This document shows positions 35,270 to 48,247 of a stretch of 64,000 nt of DNA, piece by piece. The DNA lies in NCBI GenBank assembly GCA_019916065.1, contig CM034243.1, forward strand, positions 2,790,001-2,854,000. The letters run 5' to 3'. A program made the translations under genes and the position numbers. The stretch's first letter is position 1; each line of letters starts with the position of its first letter. Under the pieces are notes generated by a model that was not told where the DNA came from, ran no database searches, and saw nothing but the letters and a program-made list of their open reading frames with translations. Source of the stretch: Vitellaria paradoxa. Its lineage: Eukaryota > Streptophyta > Magnoliopsida > Ericales > Sapotaceae.

Positions 35270-38200
35270 TTAGTTCCCCTCACTCAAAGCCAACTGCAAG
35301 GCGTGCTCTGCTTCCTTGAGGAAAAGTCGGGTAAGCTGTTTTTGCCCTCTTCGATATACAATGCTAGACCACCTATTTTTATTCATCAGCTCTTGCTTCA
35401 TCAACCCATTTGTCTCGCAACTGCCGCGGCTTCAAAAATAGAAAAGAGGTAAATTAATTATTCACAATTATCACAAACCCTAAATGTTTTATGCAATAAT
35501 AATAATAAATTCATAGCTGCAACTTTGAGCTAGTTTAGTACCTTGCTTGCCCATCCAGCAATTCTGTAGAGCGGGCCTTTTCCAGTAGTTTGGCGTCATT
35601 TTCCTCTGCTCCAGAACCCTCTTCAAGGTCTATCATCCTAGCAACCAGGAAATTCACAAAGGCAGCAGAGGTAAGATGTTTTAAATGTTAAAGGCACAAC
35701 CACCCAGAAGTCGAACAGCAATCAAATGATTAAAAAAAAAAGAAGGTGAAAAAAAGTTGGAGAACAGAGTCCAGAACGAGCACATGAGAAATGGCAATTC
35801 AATGGACAAGGCTCCCGCATTTCATGTGCAACCTTACTCCTGGCTGCAGAGAAATTGTTCACAAGGCTCGAACTAGGTCGCAATGGAATAACTTTAGGTT
35901 CATAGCATATGCAGTCAAAATTTCTCTCACTACAGCTGATGGGCTAAAAGTATGGCCTCCAGGAAGCATGTAGGCTGAAATTAAAGACCTACAACTTGCA
36001 TAAATGCTGCTAACTTTACAAGAAAAATGATTAGTTCAGTGAGCTAGTTTGGAGGTTACTTCGTATTAAGAAGATCAACAAGCATTTGTAAAGCTCCGGA
36101 ATCCCCACAAGCTTCCCATATTGCTGCTCGAACTTCTGTATCAGATGGTTGCCTCTCCCCACCAGAACCAACAAGCTTCAAAAATAAATAAATAACAAAT
36201 CAGTTAGGACAACCCGGAAAAATAAAAGGAATATTTTGCTCCTTTACCCAATTTGAGTATCACTGATATGTCTCCCATCATGTTTATTGTTTAATGTAAA
36301 TCATTGAATATGCTCAAGCTCAACAGCTTTAGATTTAGATAGTTGATCCAAAATCCACCTCCAGAAACAATTAATCTTAATCAACATTAATACATACCTT
36401 CCTGAAGAGTGGGTTCTCTTTTCAGTTCTCATCTACAATTATTAGAACTGAACTTCAAACTTCTATCCTAACAAGAATATGTCTATCTGGGTTTTCACTT
36501 GCAATATTATGTTCTAACTTAGCAATTCCTTTTAGTTTGTACCAATTATTGAAGGATGTCTTCACGAAAGCTTTCATGGGGAGATTCCTCATATACTTCA
36601 AGTTAAAAAAAAAATATCAATTAGTTTTAAATTGGCACGGCATCATACTCGGCAAGGACCATCTTTCCCTTTTAGTTACATACCATACTCTATCACTAAT
36701 TAATGAGAACATGTACTATGGCAATAGTAGCAGAATACATACAGCACACTGAGTGAGTGTAAACCAACTTAAGACAAGAAATTACTTAAACAAAGCTGAA
36801 GGTAACAAAAACACCATCAATGGGTTCTTAAGAGAAGCCATACCTCTTGCAACAACGATGAAACCTGATAAAGCTCATCTTCCTGCATGGCGATTGTCCT
36901 CAGGGCAGTTAAAAAATCATCAGGGAAAACAAGCTTATTTAAGTAAGAAGGTGTCTTGCGCTGCCCACACCAACTATGGTTATAAACCCAGCCATCGGTG
37001 CATTTATCTTTGCTTTCTTCCTGTTGGGTGCATGCTGGAAAAAAACCATGATCCAGCAAGTTTCTAGGTAAAAGACATCTCAGTTCAGCCTTCTGTAAAA
37101 ACAATCAAGTTCACCAATGAAGCAAATATTCATATAACTATATGTGCATAGTACACATGTACACCAGTGCGTACAGACAAAAACATGCTTCATTTTACTT
37201 TAGGAATCAAAATAATACTCAAAAAGGGATATACTGAAAGAATTACAGAAATATACGCGAAAATTTAGGATCGTTTAAAATTGCTGACCTGTGCTTCAAG
37301 AAGCTGAGATTTAGACTCGGCAAAAGGGGCACTCTGAATAGCTTCTACAGGGTAATTAACCTGTGCAGTTCATTCATAATACAAATGGTTAATTGCCCGG
37401 ATTTAAATCAACTGGAATTTAGCACATGATTTACTAGAAGATATTGCCCTCAATTTAGCATCAGAATAAGAGAATAGGCATGGTGTGCCAAGACCAAGCA
37501 GCCAGTTAAGTTGAGCTTAAGTATCACAGCCATGTGTCAAAATAGCGTAATGGCCAAGAACATCAGCGAAAAAGTAGACATGCCTAGAACTTCAAACAGA
37601 TAAATCAAAATTACCATGACATAGTCATCTGGATTGTTATCAATAACGAATCCATACAGGTACAGCAGTTCCTGCATCAATAAATAATGATTATTATAAC
37701 TTAATACATCAAAAGACAGATGAAAGCTTCTAGTTGCCTATGCAGTCACATTCTGAATAATACAAGTTCCACACACATACACACACACTCGTGCACGACA
37801 AAATAACCTAAACTAAGAAAGTGGCATCTGAAATGCATAAGTATACTTTCTGCAATTGTTGCTGTGTTTCTAGATTTCCAGTTTAATGCAACATAAACAC
37901 GAGGAAGCCAAAGGAAGCTAGGTAAGGTAGAAGATAAATAAATGACAGTAAACCACTAAACCTATCTTTTAACTTTTTGGGCAGCTCATAACAATCCTGC
38001 AACCATTGAACAAATACCTCGTAATATGTCCATTGTCTAGTGAACAAATACAAATTTGTATGCCAGAAAAGGGAGGGGAGTGGGGTTAATTGCAAGAGAT
38101 TATCATTCATGTTGCATATCTGGAACTAACACATATCCTGTTGTTCATGCAATTTTTGACATAACTATGGGCCCGTTTGGTACTAGCTTTTAAGGTAAGA

Positions 38201-41200
38201 AGTCAGTTAAAAATAAATTTACTATTTAAGCTGGCTGAAAAAAGTTGTTTGGAGAATTTGGTAAGCTAACTTTTAGTCAAATTTTGTCCATAAATTGTTT
38301 GGTGTCAGATGAAATAATACAAAAAGGAATTTGGTTAGCTAATTTTTAGTCAAATTTTGTAATAAATTGTTTGGTATTGGATGAAATAATACAAAAACAA
38401 TTAGAGGTTAAATAGTACTATGTCATATTTGGTAACTAATAGACTAAAATCAAATTTTTAATGATAATTTTAGATATTTGGTCATTGGATGAAATAATAC
38501 AAAAACAATTAGAGGTTAAATAGTACTATGTCATATTTGGTAACTAATAGACTAAAATCAAATTTTTAATGATAATTTTAGATATTTGGTCATAATTAAT
38601 AATTTTATAATTTTTTCAAAATATATTTTCATTAAATATATTTGTTTAAATATAATTTTATGAAATTATTTTATAATTTATAACCTTAAATATAAATTTA
38701 TAAAAATATATCTAAACCTCAGATTATAATTTTAAATATATTTTCTTAAATATAAATCTTAATTTTAAATGTATTTTGTTTAAATATAATTTTATAACTT
38801 TAAATATATAATTTTTAAATATACTTTAATGAATTTATCTTATAATTTTCAGTTTATTAGTTTAAATATAATTTTGATAATTATTTGTTTAAATATAATT
38901 TTTTAATTTTATTTTATCTTTTTTAAATATAATTTATTAAAAAAATGAAGGTAAATCATAATTTTGAAATATACTTTAATGAATTTATCTTATAATTTTC
39001 AGTTTATTAGTTTAAATATAACTTTTTAATTTTATTTTATAGTTTTTAAATATAATTTATTAAAAAATGAAGGTAAATTTTCTTTGTAGGTTTTTGTATA
39101 GCAAAGTATATTTTTTTAGGAATATGGAGATTTGTTGAGGGAATTTTAGAAAGTTAAAAAATTCTTACAAAAGCTAAAAAAAGAAAGCTCTAAATTTTTA
39201 GCTTTTTTTGCTTTTGTGTTTATAAATTTTTTTTTTGGGGGGGGGGGGGGGGCCCAAAAAGCTAGCTTATATAATCCAAAAAGTTGGGGAAGTAAACACA
39301 TTATGTTCTTTTAGAATAAAAAGCTACAAAGCTAGCTTAAAAGCTGTACCAAACAAGGCCTATATATACATACGAATATGGATGACCATCTCGCCAAGAT
39401 GATACAAGTGCAAGTAATTATGCTAATGGAACCATAGTGGCCTCCCAGTGACAACAGAAAGTACCTCATTTCCTTTGTTACCATAGCTAATAGAAATCTC
39501 TTTCTCAATTTGGAGGAGACTTTGACCAGCTTTTCACGGGCAAAAAAGCAAAATTATGACTAGTCAGATAAGGTTGCAACTTCAGAAAAATGGAAAAGTG
39601 GAGGTAGATACAGTAGAACTTATAGAAAATGTTGCAACCACAAAAATCTCACATTCGATGAGAAAAACAAGGGAACGAATAAAGGACAGAAGAACAAGAA
39701 ATAAGGGAAAGGTTATTACCAGAAAGAAGGTACATAGAAAAGGGAATTCCTGTTACCAATCCTGCTCCATCAACTTCCCAAGTCGCTACAGCCTTTAAAT
39801 CTGGACAACAATTTCATAAATATGGATAGAACACACATGAACACCATATAACCAATTTGAATCTAAATAATGAAGGACAAAACAATCACCCAAGCAACAA
39901 AATTGAAATAAAAGCCCTTAACCGGTACATTGAACATATTTATTGAAAGCTATCAATAGTTGATAGACAAATCTCAACAAAATGTTATATTCTAGACATA
40001 CCAGTAATGCTATGGTTCATTGATGGATTATTTCTCATACATTCGTATTTATGTACCTAATCAAACATATATGAGAAGCAACCTCCATGCTAAGGAGTTG
40101 AGAGGATATCATAAAAAATTATAACTGTCTCAGCAAAATACAAAGTTAAAAATCTTACTACTACTCATTGCCTATCATTATGGAGAATGGTGAAGCAACT
40201 AGAGTGGATACATACCATCATGCACCCACAAACCATATACATGAAGGAAGTACTTTAATTCTAATACAGACTACATGAGTTTAATAGTAATAGAACACTT
40301 TGGCAAGAACCCAGGATTATCACTCTTAGAGATGCTCAAGAGTAGACTAACCAAGGTTAGACTCTGGGACCAAATCATATCCATGAGATACAGAAGGGGG
40401 AACACTGTAAAGAATTAAAATATTTCTTATAGAAATTCACAAAAAAATAAAATAAAATAAAATAAAGACAATTTATGGATGCAATGACAGAAAGCGTCAC
40501 AACACTCATCAGGAAACAGGTGGCAGATGAGAAAATTTCCATAAACCCAGATGCACATACACAGCAAGCAGTGTAGGTTTTATGGATAACAAAGTACTCC
40601 AATTCTCCATCAATCTTTGTTTGGACCATGTCAACACATGTAAGCAGTAGGACTATAAGAGCAAGTAACAAAGAAAGTAAAGATTATGCAAGAGTTTCCA
40701 TAATCTATGCAATCTTCACTTCTTTTCCAACATAATTTCATATGGTAGGAGGTAGAACCTGTAGTGAGTGTACCGACTAATATTGAACAGAGGTGCTGAG
40801 TTAACAAATGCCTTGCATATCTTCAATTATAGAACAAGTGTCTCATTAACAAATGATAACAGAAGGGGTGGATTGAGCCAAAAGCATGGTTTTTAAGTGA
40901 ACCAAATGCACTATCAAAGAGCAACTGAAATACCATGGTTGCAAAAATCAATGCCAGGGACAAGACCCTCAACCCAAACAGTCTCCCCTTGTATTGATGC
41001 CGATGTCACTCCAGGGACTTGGCTTTCAACTGCATGATCATCATGTCCTATATAAATAAATAAGTAAATCAAAGACTCTGATCTCAGTTCTCAGCGGTAC
41101 ACTATTGAGAAAAAACAAATTATGGTTATTATGGTTATTTCACCAATAGACAACTCAATTGCATAATAAAAAAATATCATGAACATGTGGTAAGGAAAAC

Positions 41201-44200
41201 ATGGTCATGGCCTCACCTTTTCCATCAACCAACTCTCCATAGGCAATATAGCTCGTAGATGCCTTGGGATTTTCACTAATGCTTGAAAAAGTGTCATGTG
41301 TATCATCTTGCACTTGTGGAAATACAAATGAACGTGGAAAAGGAATATTCAGGGCACGAGTCCAAAATATGGAATTTGCCCTGTGATAATGTTACTCAAT
41401 GCACAATCAATGTACATGAACCAGTGAAATGAATAAACATTAACAACTCTCACAACATTTCTTTGAGAAGATGCCTACCATAGGAAGTCTTCAAAACACA
41501 CATCCCTGGCCAAGAAAAACGTACTTTACATTAGGAATTGAACAACAACGGAAAGCTACCAATGATAAGGACAATAGCAACGTCATAGTTCTAACACATT
41601 TTAAAAGTAAATTTGAGTAGAGCATATAATAATTAAATTATCCACTTTTAAAGTTTGGTGAACACTAAACAAAGTGAAAGAAGCCAGAGCAGCTATAATT
41701 TTTGGCATAAATATGATTTGTACTGCAAGTATTCTGAAGTTATAATTTTTCTTGAATTTCATTGGATTAGAACCAATTTAGGATCAACTAGTTCAGTTTT
41801 GTACAATCATCGCCATTATTTACACTTTTTAAGTATTCCTAGCAAACAATGAAAACAACTAGTATTGTTCGTCAACAGTAACTGAAATGATATTCCAAGA
41901 CTAAGAAAACTAAAATAAAACAAAGTGGACAGGGCATAGATCATGCTGACACAATTATGCTCGTGTAAGGCAGGATATACCTGCATTCCAATAATTAAAA
42001 ATTTAAATGACCATACTTCAACACACCTTTCTGCTTGCCCACTGGAAACCAAAAGCTTAGTCACCAAATTCTTTACTTTATCATCGTACAGAGAATGCAA
42101 CTTTTTCTTCTGTAACATAAACCTGTCTCAATTGAATAAGTTGGGTAATGAAATCTACTTCACTAAATCAATAAACGAAAACAAAGCAACACAAATTGAC
42201 AATGACTACTTTACTAAATCAATAAAAAAAACAAAGCAATACAAATTGACAACAGTATAAAGCACACTTCATGTAAACCAAATAACCTAAAGGATATGAA
42301 TTATAATTGCATAATGAGAAATCAATTATCTGATTAAACAATAAATAAATAAATAAATAAAATGATTTTTTTTATAGCGGACATATCCCACCTTCAGTGG
42401 GACTAATCCACTAGAGCTTCTGACCCACCTCATCAAAACTAGAACTAGAAAACGAGTAATGCCAAGGGGTTTCGAACTATTGACATTAACTTCAATTGGC
42501 AGAGATCTTAACATTGAACTGCTCCCCGTGTGGGCAATAAATAAAATGAATATCAAAGCATTAGTTTTAGAGGTTTTATTTATAGCAGCATGGAGCCATA
42601 AACTAAATTCTTACCAAGTTGTGATGTGCCAATATAATCAAGAATTCAGAATTCAAACAATTTTAATGACAGAAAACCAAAAATGTAAACAATATAACTA
42701 TAATCTGTAGATAAAGCACAGACCTGCAATTCAGTTGCCCGACACAATGTGGTACCTTTCAGCTCCAAAAGCTCAATATCCGTAAACCAAAGTGGGTTCC
42801 CAAATGTTGTTGGAAGCATATCAAGGTACCTAAATATGATTTTCAGAATGACGTTAACACAATTGACTAACATAGACATACACATGCCATCCAGAAAACA
42901 TAGACATAATAGACTTACGGCTTCCAAGAAGAATTCTTCTTGAGGCGTTCTATTGTTAGAAACAAAATAATCAAGAATCTGTCATCTACTTCTCCTTCCT
43001 CAAACATTGCACTACACTCTGGCCCCAAAATAGGATCTTGCAGGACTCTCATTGGGGTTATAGCCAAATTTAGTGGAACTACTAGTAGAACCCCTGAATT
43101 TTAAAATGCACAGTTAAGTCTATTTCTCAATCTGTATCTGACTTCTGATGAAAATAATAATAATAATAGTAATAAAGAAAAAACCTTGACAACTTTTTGA
43201 CATTTCAATTTAGCAAAAGGAAGCAAAATGATGATCAATATGATGAAGAGTGACGTTTTTATTTTCCCATGTATCATCATTCAAATTTCCCACTTGTTTT
43301 GTATTTCACATTTACTTAGCATCTAAGATTTCTTACCCAGCTTTGCCAAAATAACTGAGGAAGTAAAAAGGAAATTAAAATTTTAAGTTAAAAAAAAAAG
43401 TAAGATTTACATGTCACTTTTTATGTACTCATTTCAAACATATTTAATGCAATTAAGTAAATAGTATTATGCAACTAGCCTTGGTTGAGTGAAATAGCTC
43501 CTTCTTGCCCATTATTCAAATAATGAAAAGCCAAAAACTCAAATACAAAATACTTTTTGCTTTCTCAGTGACCAATCAGAGCATATGTGGTACATGTATA
43601 ACTAAATTGATAAAAATAAATAAATCAAGAAATGAATACAAGAAATACATAAAACTTTATTGCTGCGAACAATTAGAATATGAAATAAAAGCAAAGTGCT
43701 AAGAAACTTCTTTGCGCACACAACTATATATAAGTTCCTTCTCTTTCTGTCTTCCTAGACTACTCTCACATGATAAAATCTGAATTCAACTACTAAATTT
43801 TAACCATAAAGGCAGCGCATGCATGTGCAAGCTATACCAATAATTGTGTAGAACATTGATAGGGAGGAAAGAAAATGGAAAGATTGTTAGGAATGTTGAA
43901 AATTGCTTCAATATCCTTATAATTAATTAATGTGGACAACTATTTTAAGAGTAAAATTATAAAAAATGTTGGACAAATTCGAAAGAAGAAAAATTAACAT
44001 GGTGTTCTCCCTTAATAATATTAGACAAATGCACTCACTGTGTCAATACTAATACACTAATATATGAGGGATTCATAAGGAAGTGAAACGTGGCTTCACC
44101 GGAGGCCGGCTTCACCGGAGGCCTACACATGTATTTTGAGTTTCTTATTTTATTTTATTTTATTTTATTTTTTGTTTATATACCAATGTTTATATTAAAA

Positions 44201-45135
44201 ATTTCAGTAATTGTTAGTGGTCTAACACATGCTTTATTATTATTATTAATTTTTTTTATAAGTTTATAATGGATCATTTTGCTGTTGTTACGGGTACTTA
44301 AAAGAATTATTAGTGGTTTAACATGTGATTTTGCTGTTGTTAGGGGTACTTAAAAGAATTATAAGTGGTTTAACATGTGATTTTGCTGTTGTTAGGGGTA
44401 CTTCAAAGAATTATTAGTGGTTTAACATGTGTCACATTTTTTTCATTTTTAATTCTTTTTTGGAGTACCGACATTTGATGTTTATTACATGTTTGTTACA
44501 TCAAATATTATTTTACATTTTACATATACTCATTTTTCATCTTCAAAAAGCTAAATATTGCAAAAACCCACAGCAAAGGGGGGGTGATTCCGCTAGTTAA
44601 AGTTAAAACAGGCCTACTACTAAGCAGTTATTAAGTTATTCGTACAACAAAATTACCCTTTTATTATTTAAATTTAAAAAAAGTTATAAATGATGTAATA
44701 TTTTAAAACTTTTTGAACATCGGGCGTGGCCTAACTCTATATTTCTTTAATAATATAATATGAATAGTATAGGTTTCTTTACATTTTCTACGTTTTCTCA
44801 GCAACCAAACAGAGTACTAAGCCAATCGACCCAACAATTAACTAAACTGAGATAAACCGAACGAAACAGAGCTTGAATTACCGTCAGATACATCATTAGA
44901 TAGGAAGAGACCAAACCCTTTGCTCGAATCGCAATATTTGATCTTGCAACCGCGTAGTTCGACTCCATTCAACTGAGTTCAGATTAAATAAGAAAAAAAA
45001 ATTGAATAATTTAAGTAGATAAGGAACAAATGGAAAAAAACATAGAAATAAAAATAAACAGCGTTTTAGAGAGTCGGTCACCTGTGACCACTGGAGGAAT
45101 CGCTCGAGCTTGGCCTCTTCTTCTGGGTTCGCCAT
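35270..45135 (-). CDS. SET-domain protein methyltransferase, Rubisco-LSMT-like class
   Basis: Sixteen minus-strand exons: 45082-45135, 44882-44972, 42919-43093, 42724-42829, 42027-42109, 41479-41505, 41217-41380, 40934-41047, 39720-39800, 39465-39529, 37615-37671, 37289-37360, 36844-37092, 36060-36175, 35542-35637 and 35270-35429. They sum to 1710 bases and close in frame, giving 569 residues. The split SET domain shows GFGLFLSNDV (about 38-47), SIFWTRALNIPFP after the insert, GLVPGIDFCNHD (about 261-273) and SYGNKGNEELLYLYGF (about 313-328). The C-terminal part fits a Rubisco-substrate-binding-type helical domain. The family methylates lysines of non-histone proteins; the substrate is unknown. 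Arabidopsis At3g55080-type proteins seem nearest, from memory. The family NHS motif is NHD here. No chloroplast transit peptide is evident, so a cytosolic or nuclear place is likely. Confidence 0.85.
38169..39360. mobile_element. Terminal-inverted-repeat element in intron 10 of the SET gene
   Basis: The left end GGGCCCGTTTGGTACTAGC and the right end, reverse-complemented GGCCTTGTTTGGTACAGC, form an imperfect terminal inverted repeat continuing into TTTTAAG on both sides. TAT flanks each end (38166-38168 and 39361-39363) and may be a 3-bp target duplication. The interior is AT-rich, has no coding capacity, contains the perfect duplication at 38376-38591 and a G run at about 39238-39252. It looks like a non-autonomous Harbinger- or hAT-like element. 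Confidence 0.65.
38376..38591. repeat. Perfect 108-bp tandem duplication
   Basis: The unit starts attggatgaaataatacaaa and ends tttagatatttggtc. The two copies (38376-38483 and 38484-38591) appear identical. It lies inside the intronic transposon at 38169-39360. Confidence 0.92.
42363..42535 (-). mobile_element. Probable tRNA-derived SINE in an intron of the SET gene
   Basis: On the minus strand: GCAGTTCAATGTTAAGATCTC (A-box-like), then TAGTTCGAAACCCCTTGGC (B-box-like), a body of about 120 bases and an AT-rich end next to an (AAAT)n run. It lies in intron 4. No target duplication was identified. Confidence 0.5.
44100..44135. repeat. Short GC-rich direct repeat
   Basis: The 17-base unit ggcttcaccggaggcc(g/t) occurs twice in tandem in intron 2 of the SET gene. 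GC-rich against its surroundings. Confidence 0.85.
44276..44431. repeat. Three 52-bp tandem repeats
   Basis: The string gctgttgtta(c/g)gggtactt starts at 44281, 44333 and 44385, a constant 52-base period. Copies differ at only a few positions. They lie in intron 2 of the SET gene. Confidence 0.92.
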
Positions 45136-45268
45136 TGCTGCTGCTGTGGTGTGGAAAATTAGCGAAAGAGAGGTTTAAGAGTTACAAGCACGTGTGACTC
45201 ACGTGAGTTCACCCAATAGAATTTCATCGCTCCTCCTCAATTTTTCTTTTCTCCTGGCTGAATATTTA

Positions 45269-45716
45269 GGCCTGTCTGGCGCTCAAAAAAAGGGGTGAAG
45301 GTTGAAGAATACTGAATGTTTTTTAAAATTTTAAAAAATTTTTAATATATTTTATATTTCTGATGTTTTGTAAAATTTTTATAAATTTATATATATTTAC
45401 ATATTATAATAAATTTTTACAAATCTCAATAAATTTTTGACAAACCTCCATAATATTTCACAAATTCCAATAAATTTTCTACAAATCTCAAAAATTTTTT
45501 AATCATATTCAATAAATTCGGACGCAAAACCATTCTGACGGAACCAAAAAAAATCATTTAGACGGCTTCTCTCTACAAAAAAAATTGACACAAAAATCAA
45601 AAAGTTTTATTATTCATAAACGTGATTTTGTTACTGCGCGCCAAACGTTAAAAAGTTTTTCAAATCACATTTTTCACTATTTTTCGTTATTTTTCACCTG
45701 GCCAAACGAACCCTTA
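45269..45716. mobile_element. MITE-like element upstream of the SET gene
   Basis: The left end AGGCCTGTCTGGCGCTC and the right end, reverse-complemented AAGGGTTCGTTTGGCCAGG, look like an imperfect terminal inverted repeat. The interior has repeated (t)acaaatctcaataaattttt units and no coding capacity. Confidence 0.45.
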
Positions 45717-45817
45717 ATATATAATATATAAAAAATTATATTTATAATTTTCATATTACAAAAAAAATGCTTATATTTTTTTACTATTATATTCCCTTTC
45801 TATTCATTTCTTCAAGA

Positions 45818-46171
45818 GCTTGTTTAGAGGTTCAAAAAAAGGTAAAAAAGTATCAAAGTATGTTTGGCGGAACCACAAATTTTTTCACTTTTCTGCTTTG
45901 CTACAGCAATTTATTCCATAAAAAGTTTTACCAAACAAACAAAATTTGTCACTTTTTTGCTCTATTACAGTAAAAAATTTACCAAATACACAAAAAATTA
46001 TCACTTTTCTACTCTGTTACAATAAAAAGTTTACTAAACACCTAAAAGTTACAAAAGATTGTTAAGAATTACACTTTATTCCACCAAATTCATCAAAAAT
46101 TACAATTAACAACTTTTGACTAAATATTACTAAAAAATGTTAAATTTGCGCTGCCAAACGCCTCTAAATTA
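45818..46171. mobile_element. MITE-like element with internal repeats
   Basis: The ends TTTAGAGGTTC and, reverse-complemented, TTTAGAGGCGTTTGGCAG suggest an inverted repeat. Inside, a unit of about 60-65 bases containing cacttttctgctttgctaca / cacttttttgctctattaca / cacttttctactctgttaca recurs three times, each followed by a taccaaa-type string. Confidence 0.45.
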
Positions 46172-46796
46172 AGATCAAGTTGTCTTCTTTATTTTTGCAT
46201 AAAATATATTATAATTTACTAAATAAGATAAACCTTGATTAGACGATAATTTTACATTCGTACTGTAAAATATAATAAATAATTAAATAACACTTTATTC
46301 AATCTCATCTACACTATAATATTAAGGAAATACGTTAAATTAAAATGAGATTATATTTATTTTTTTTAATTTTCTTAATTATTCTTAACTAGTTCCTGAA
46401 AGACTTAACAGATCATGTAATTAAATCTTATGATTTTAGACCTTAGCCGACCATGTTAGTAAAATTAGTGATATAAAAGTTAAATAATATGGTAATTAAA
46501 AATTATAAAATAACTTAATTAGAATAATTTTTAAAAATTATTCGATTTAAAATTGAAATAAACTATTATAAGTTCATTACTTTTAATTGATTGGACAATG
46601 TACAAGACAGTGACATCATTAAAAAAATGGATTAACCAAAAAATCTCAATTTTTTTTAACTTTTAACTTCCTCCAACTTCTATCTAACATTTTTTTTCTC
46701 AACTTTTACAAATTTTAATTTAATTAACACTCAAACCTTTTTTAAGAGTGATAAATTTTTAGTTAACACTCAATTTCTTTTTAAAAATAGCAATTA
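46172..46796. other. AT-rich spacer, nothing recognised
   Basis: No gene, RNA or clear repeat is visible between the MITE-like element and the SINE that follows. Confidence 0.5.
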
Positions 46797-46812
46797 CTCC
46801 AATTGTAATCTT

Positions 46813-47075
46813 TTGGGGTCAGGGAGAAGCACGCAGCCGCTACCCATGGGTGCGCGCGGGGTGAACTCCGCCCTGTGGTTCTAGCCGACAAAGAATCACG
46901 AAGAGGTAAACCAGCCTAGGCATGTCCTAGCTGACCGGCTCAGCTGAGAAGGCTGTTAGATGACCCTCCACAATTAGAGGAAGAACTGCCCCCAAGAGGA
47001 GTCGAATTCGGGACCTATTGATCCCAGGCCCTTCAGCCCGCCTTCCGAACTAACTCGACTACCCCTTTCGAGGCA
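46813..47075 (-). mobile_element. tRNA-derived SINE with probable target duplication
   Basis: On the minus strand the element starts near GGGGTAGTCGAGTTAGTTCGG (A box) and has GAATTCGACTCCTCTTGG (B box), then a GC-rich body of about 190 bases. The flanks ctccaattgtaatctt (46797-46812) and ctccaaacataatctt (47076-47091) match at 13 of 16 positions, an aged target duplication. The body differs from the SINEs at 28463 and 12582, so it is a separate family. Confidence 0.7.
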
Positions 47076-47123
47076 CTCCAAACATAATCTTAGTTACGTA
47101 ACATCTTTGCTTACATTATAAAT

Positions 47124-47228
47124 GTGTTTAAAGTGAAATAAAATAAAATAAATTAAGAGTTTGTAAATTGTACAGTAAAATAAAAAGTAAAAATTTTTAT
47201 AAAAATTTTTAAAATTTTATCTAACGCC
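47124..47228. repeat. Small AT-rich MITE-like repeat
   Basis: Contains gtgaaataaaataaaataaa, tttgtaaattgtacagtaaa, ataaaaagtaaaaatttt and taaaattttatc, the same order of strings as at 47805-47930. Upstream of the LysM gene. Confidence 0.45.
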
Positions 47229-47804
47229 TATCGCCCTGTATATATGTCAATACCGCAGTCCGCCTCCAGGTGGGTGCATGCAAAGGTCCAAACGTGTCGG
47301 CAATTGTGGCACCATTTAAATTAACAAAATTTAGTTTGAATAAATTTCAAAGCCTGTTCTGGCCAGCTTTATTGGTCAATGGTGGCTCTCTAACATGGCT
47401 GCCCAAATGGGAGCCGCTACGGTATTTGGCTTCGAGCCCTTCCCAACTTTTGCTACATATATAACTCTTTAATTAAGGGGTTTTACCTCTTTGATTTTGA
47501 CTTTTAGTTTTATTCAAAGTTCTTATTAAATTAATATAACTCAAAGAAAGGTTTTTTTTTTTTTTTTTAATGTGGGAGGATTAATCTGAGTCACAACCTC
47601 ACTTAGTACGACTACAATATAGACCGATTTTCAAGTGCATTTGAAGTGATAAAAGACGAAATAAAGGTTCTGTTCGGAACTCTAAAAAAAAATTCTATAA
47701 ATCTCTACAAATATAAATTACGAGACAATAAAATTTAAATTCTTTACTCGGTGCATAAATTACGAGATATTTACTTTTACAATTTTATACAACTTCAAAC
47801 ACAC

Positions 47805-47930
47805 CCAAAATAAGATAAAATGAAATAACTTATAAATTCGTAAACTGTACAGTAAGATAAAAAGTGAATAACTTTTATAATTTTTCAAAATTTTTTACCC
47901 CTTTTTCAAATTTATCAATCCAAATAATGC
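47805..47930. repeat. Small AT-rich MITE-like repeat
   Basis: Contains aagataaaatgaaataactt, attcgtaaactgtacagtaa, gataaaaagtgaataac and ttcaaaattttttac. Closely related to 47124-47228, about 680 bases away in the same orientation. Confidence 0.45.
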
Positions 47931-48211
47931 TGAGTTTCAAACCTAACTATGGCCTACCTTTTGTTTAACCTTTTACAACTTGTGGGTGCCTCTTCTGAGT
48001 TAGTCCGCAGGGCAAAAATAAATTTGAAAAAAAAAAAAAAAAAAAAGTGGCGTCTTTGGGCGGTTTTTGGTTCAAAGAGAGGCTGCTCAGGTAACACTAT
48101 GGTGGCCCCATATCTACGGGGGCCAACTTCCCCACTAGAAACTGCCAAAATAGACCTCCCCACTATTCCATTAATTCCCTTTCTTCTCCTACAAAAATCC
48201 GAACAACCCTC

Positions 48212-48215
<4 letters not shown>

Positions 48216-48243
<28 letters not shown>
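48216..48243 (+). promoter_or_regulatory. (CT)n tract just before the LysM gene ATG
   Basis: About 14 CT units end four bases before the ATG at 48248, so they lie in the 5' leader. It is the third gene in the window with such a tract in its leader or promoter. Confidence 0.55.
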
Positions 48244-48246
<3 letters not shown>

Positions 48247-48247
48247 A

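Noticed and set aside
35791..35973. Short plus-strand open frame in an intron of the SET gene
   Set aside because: Sixty residues, no family resemblance, antisense to intron 14 of the SET gene.
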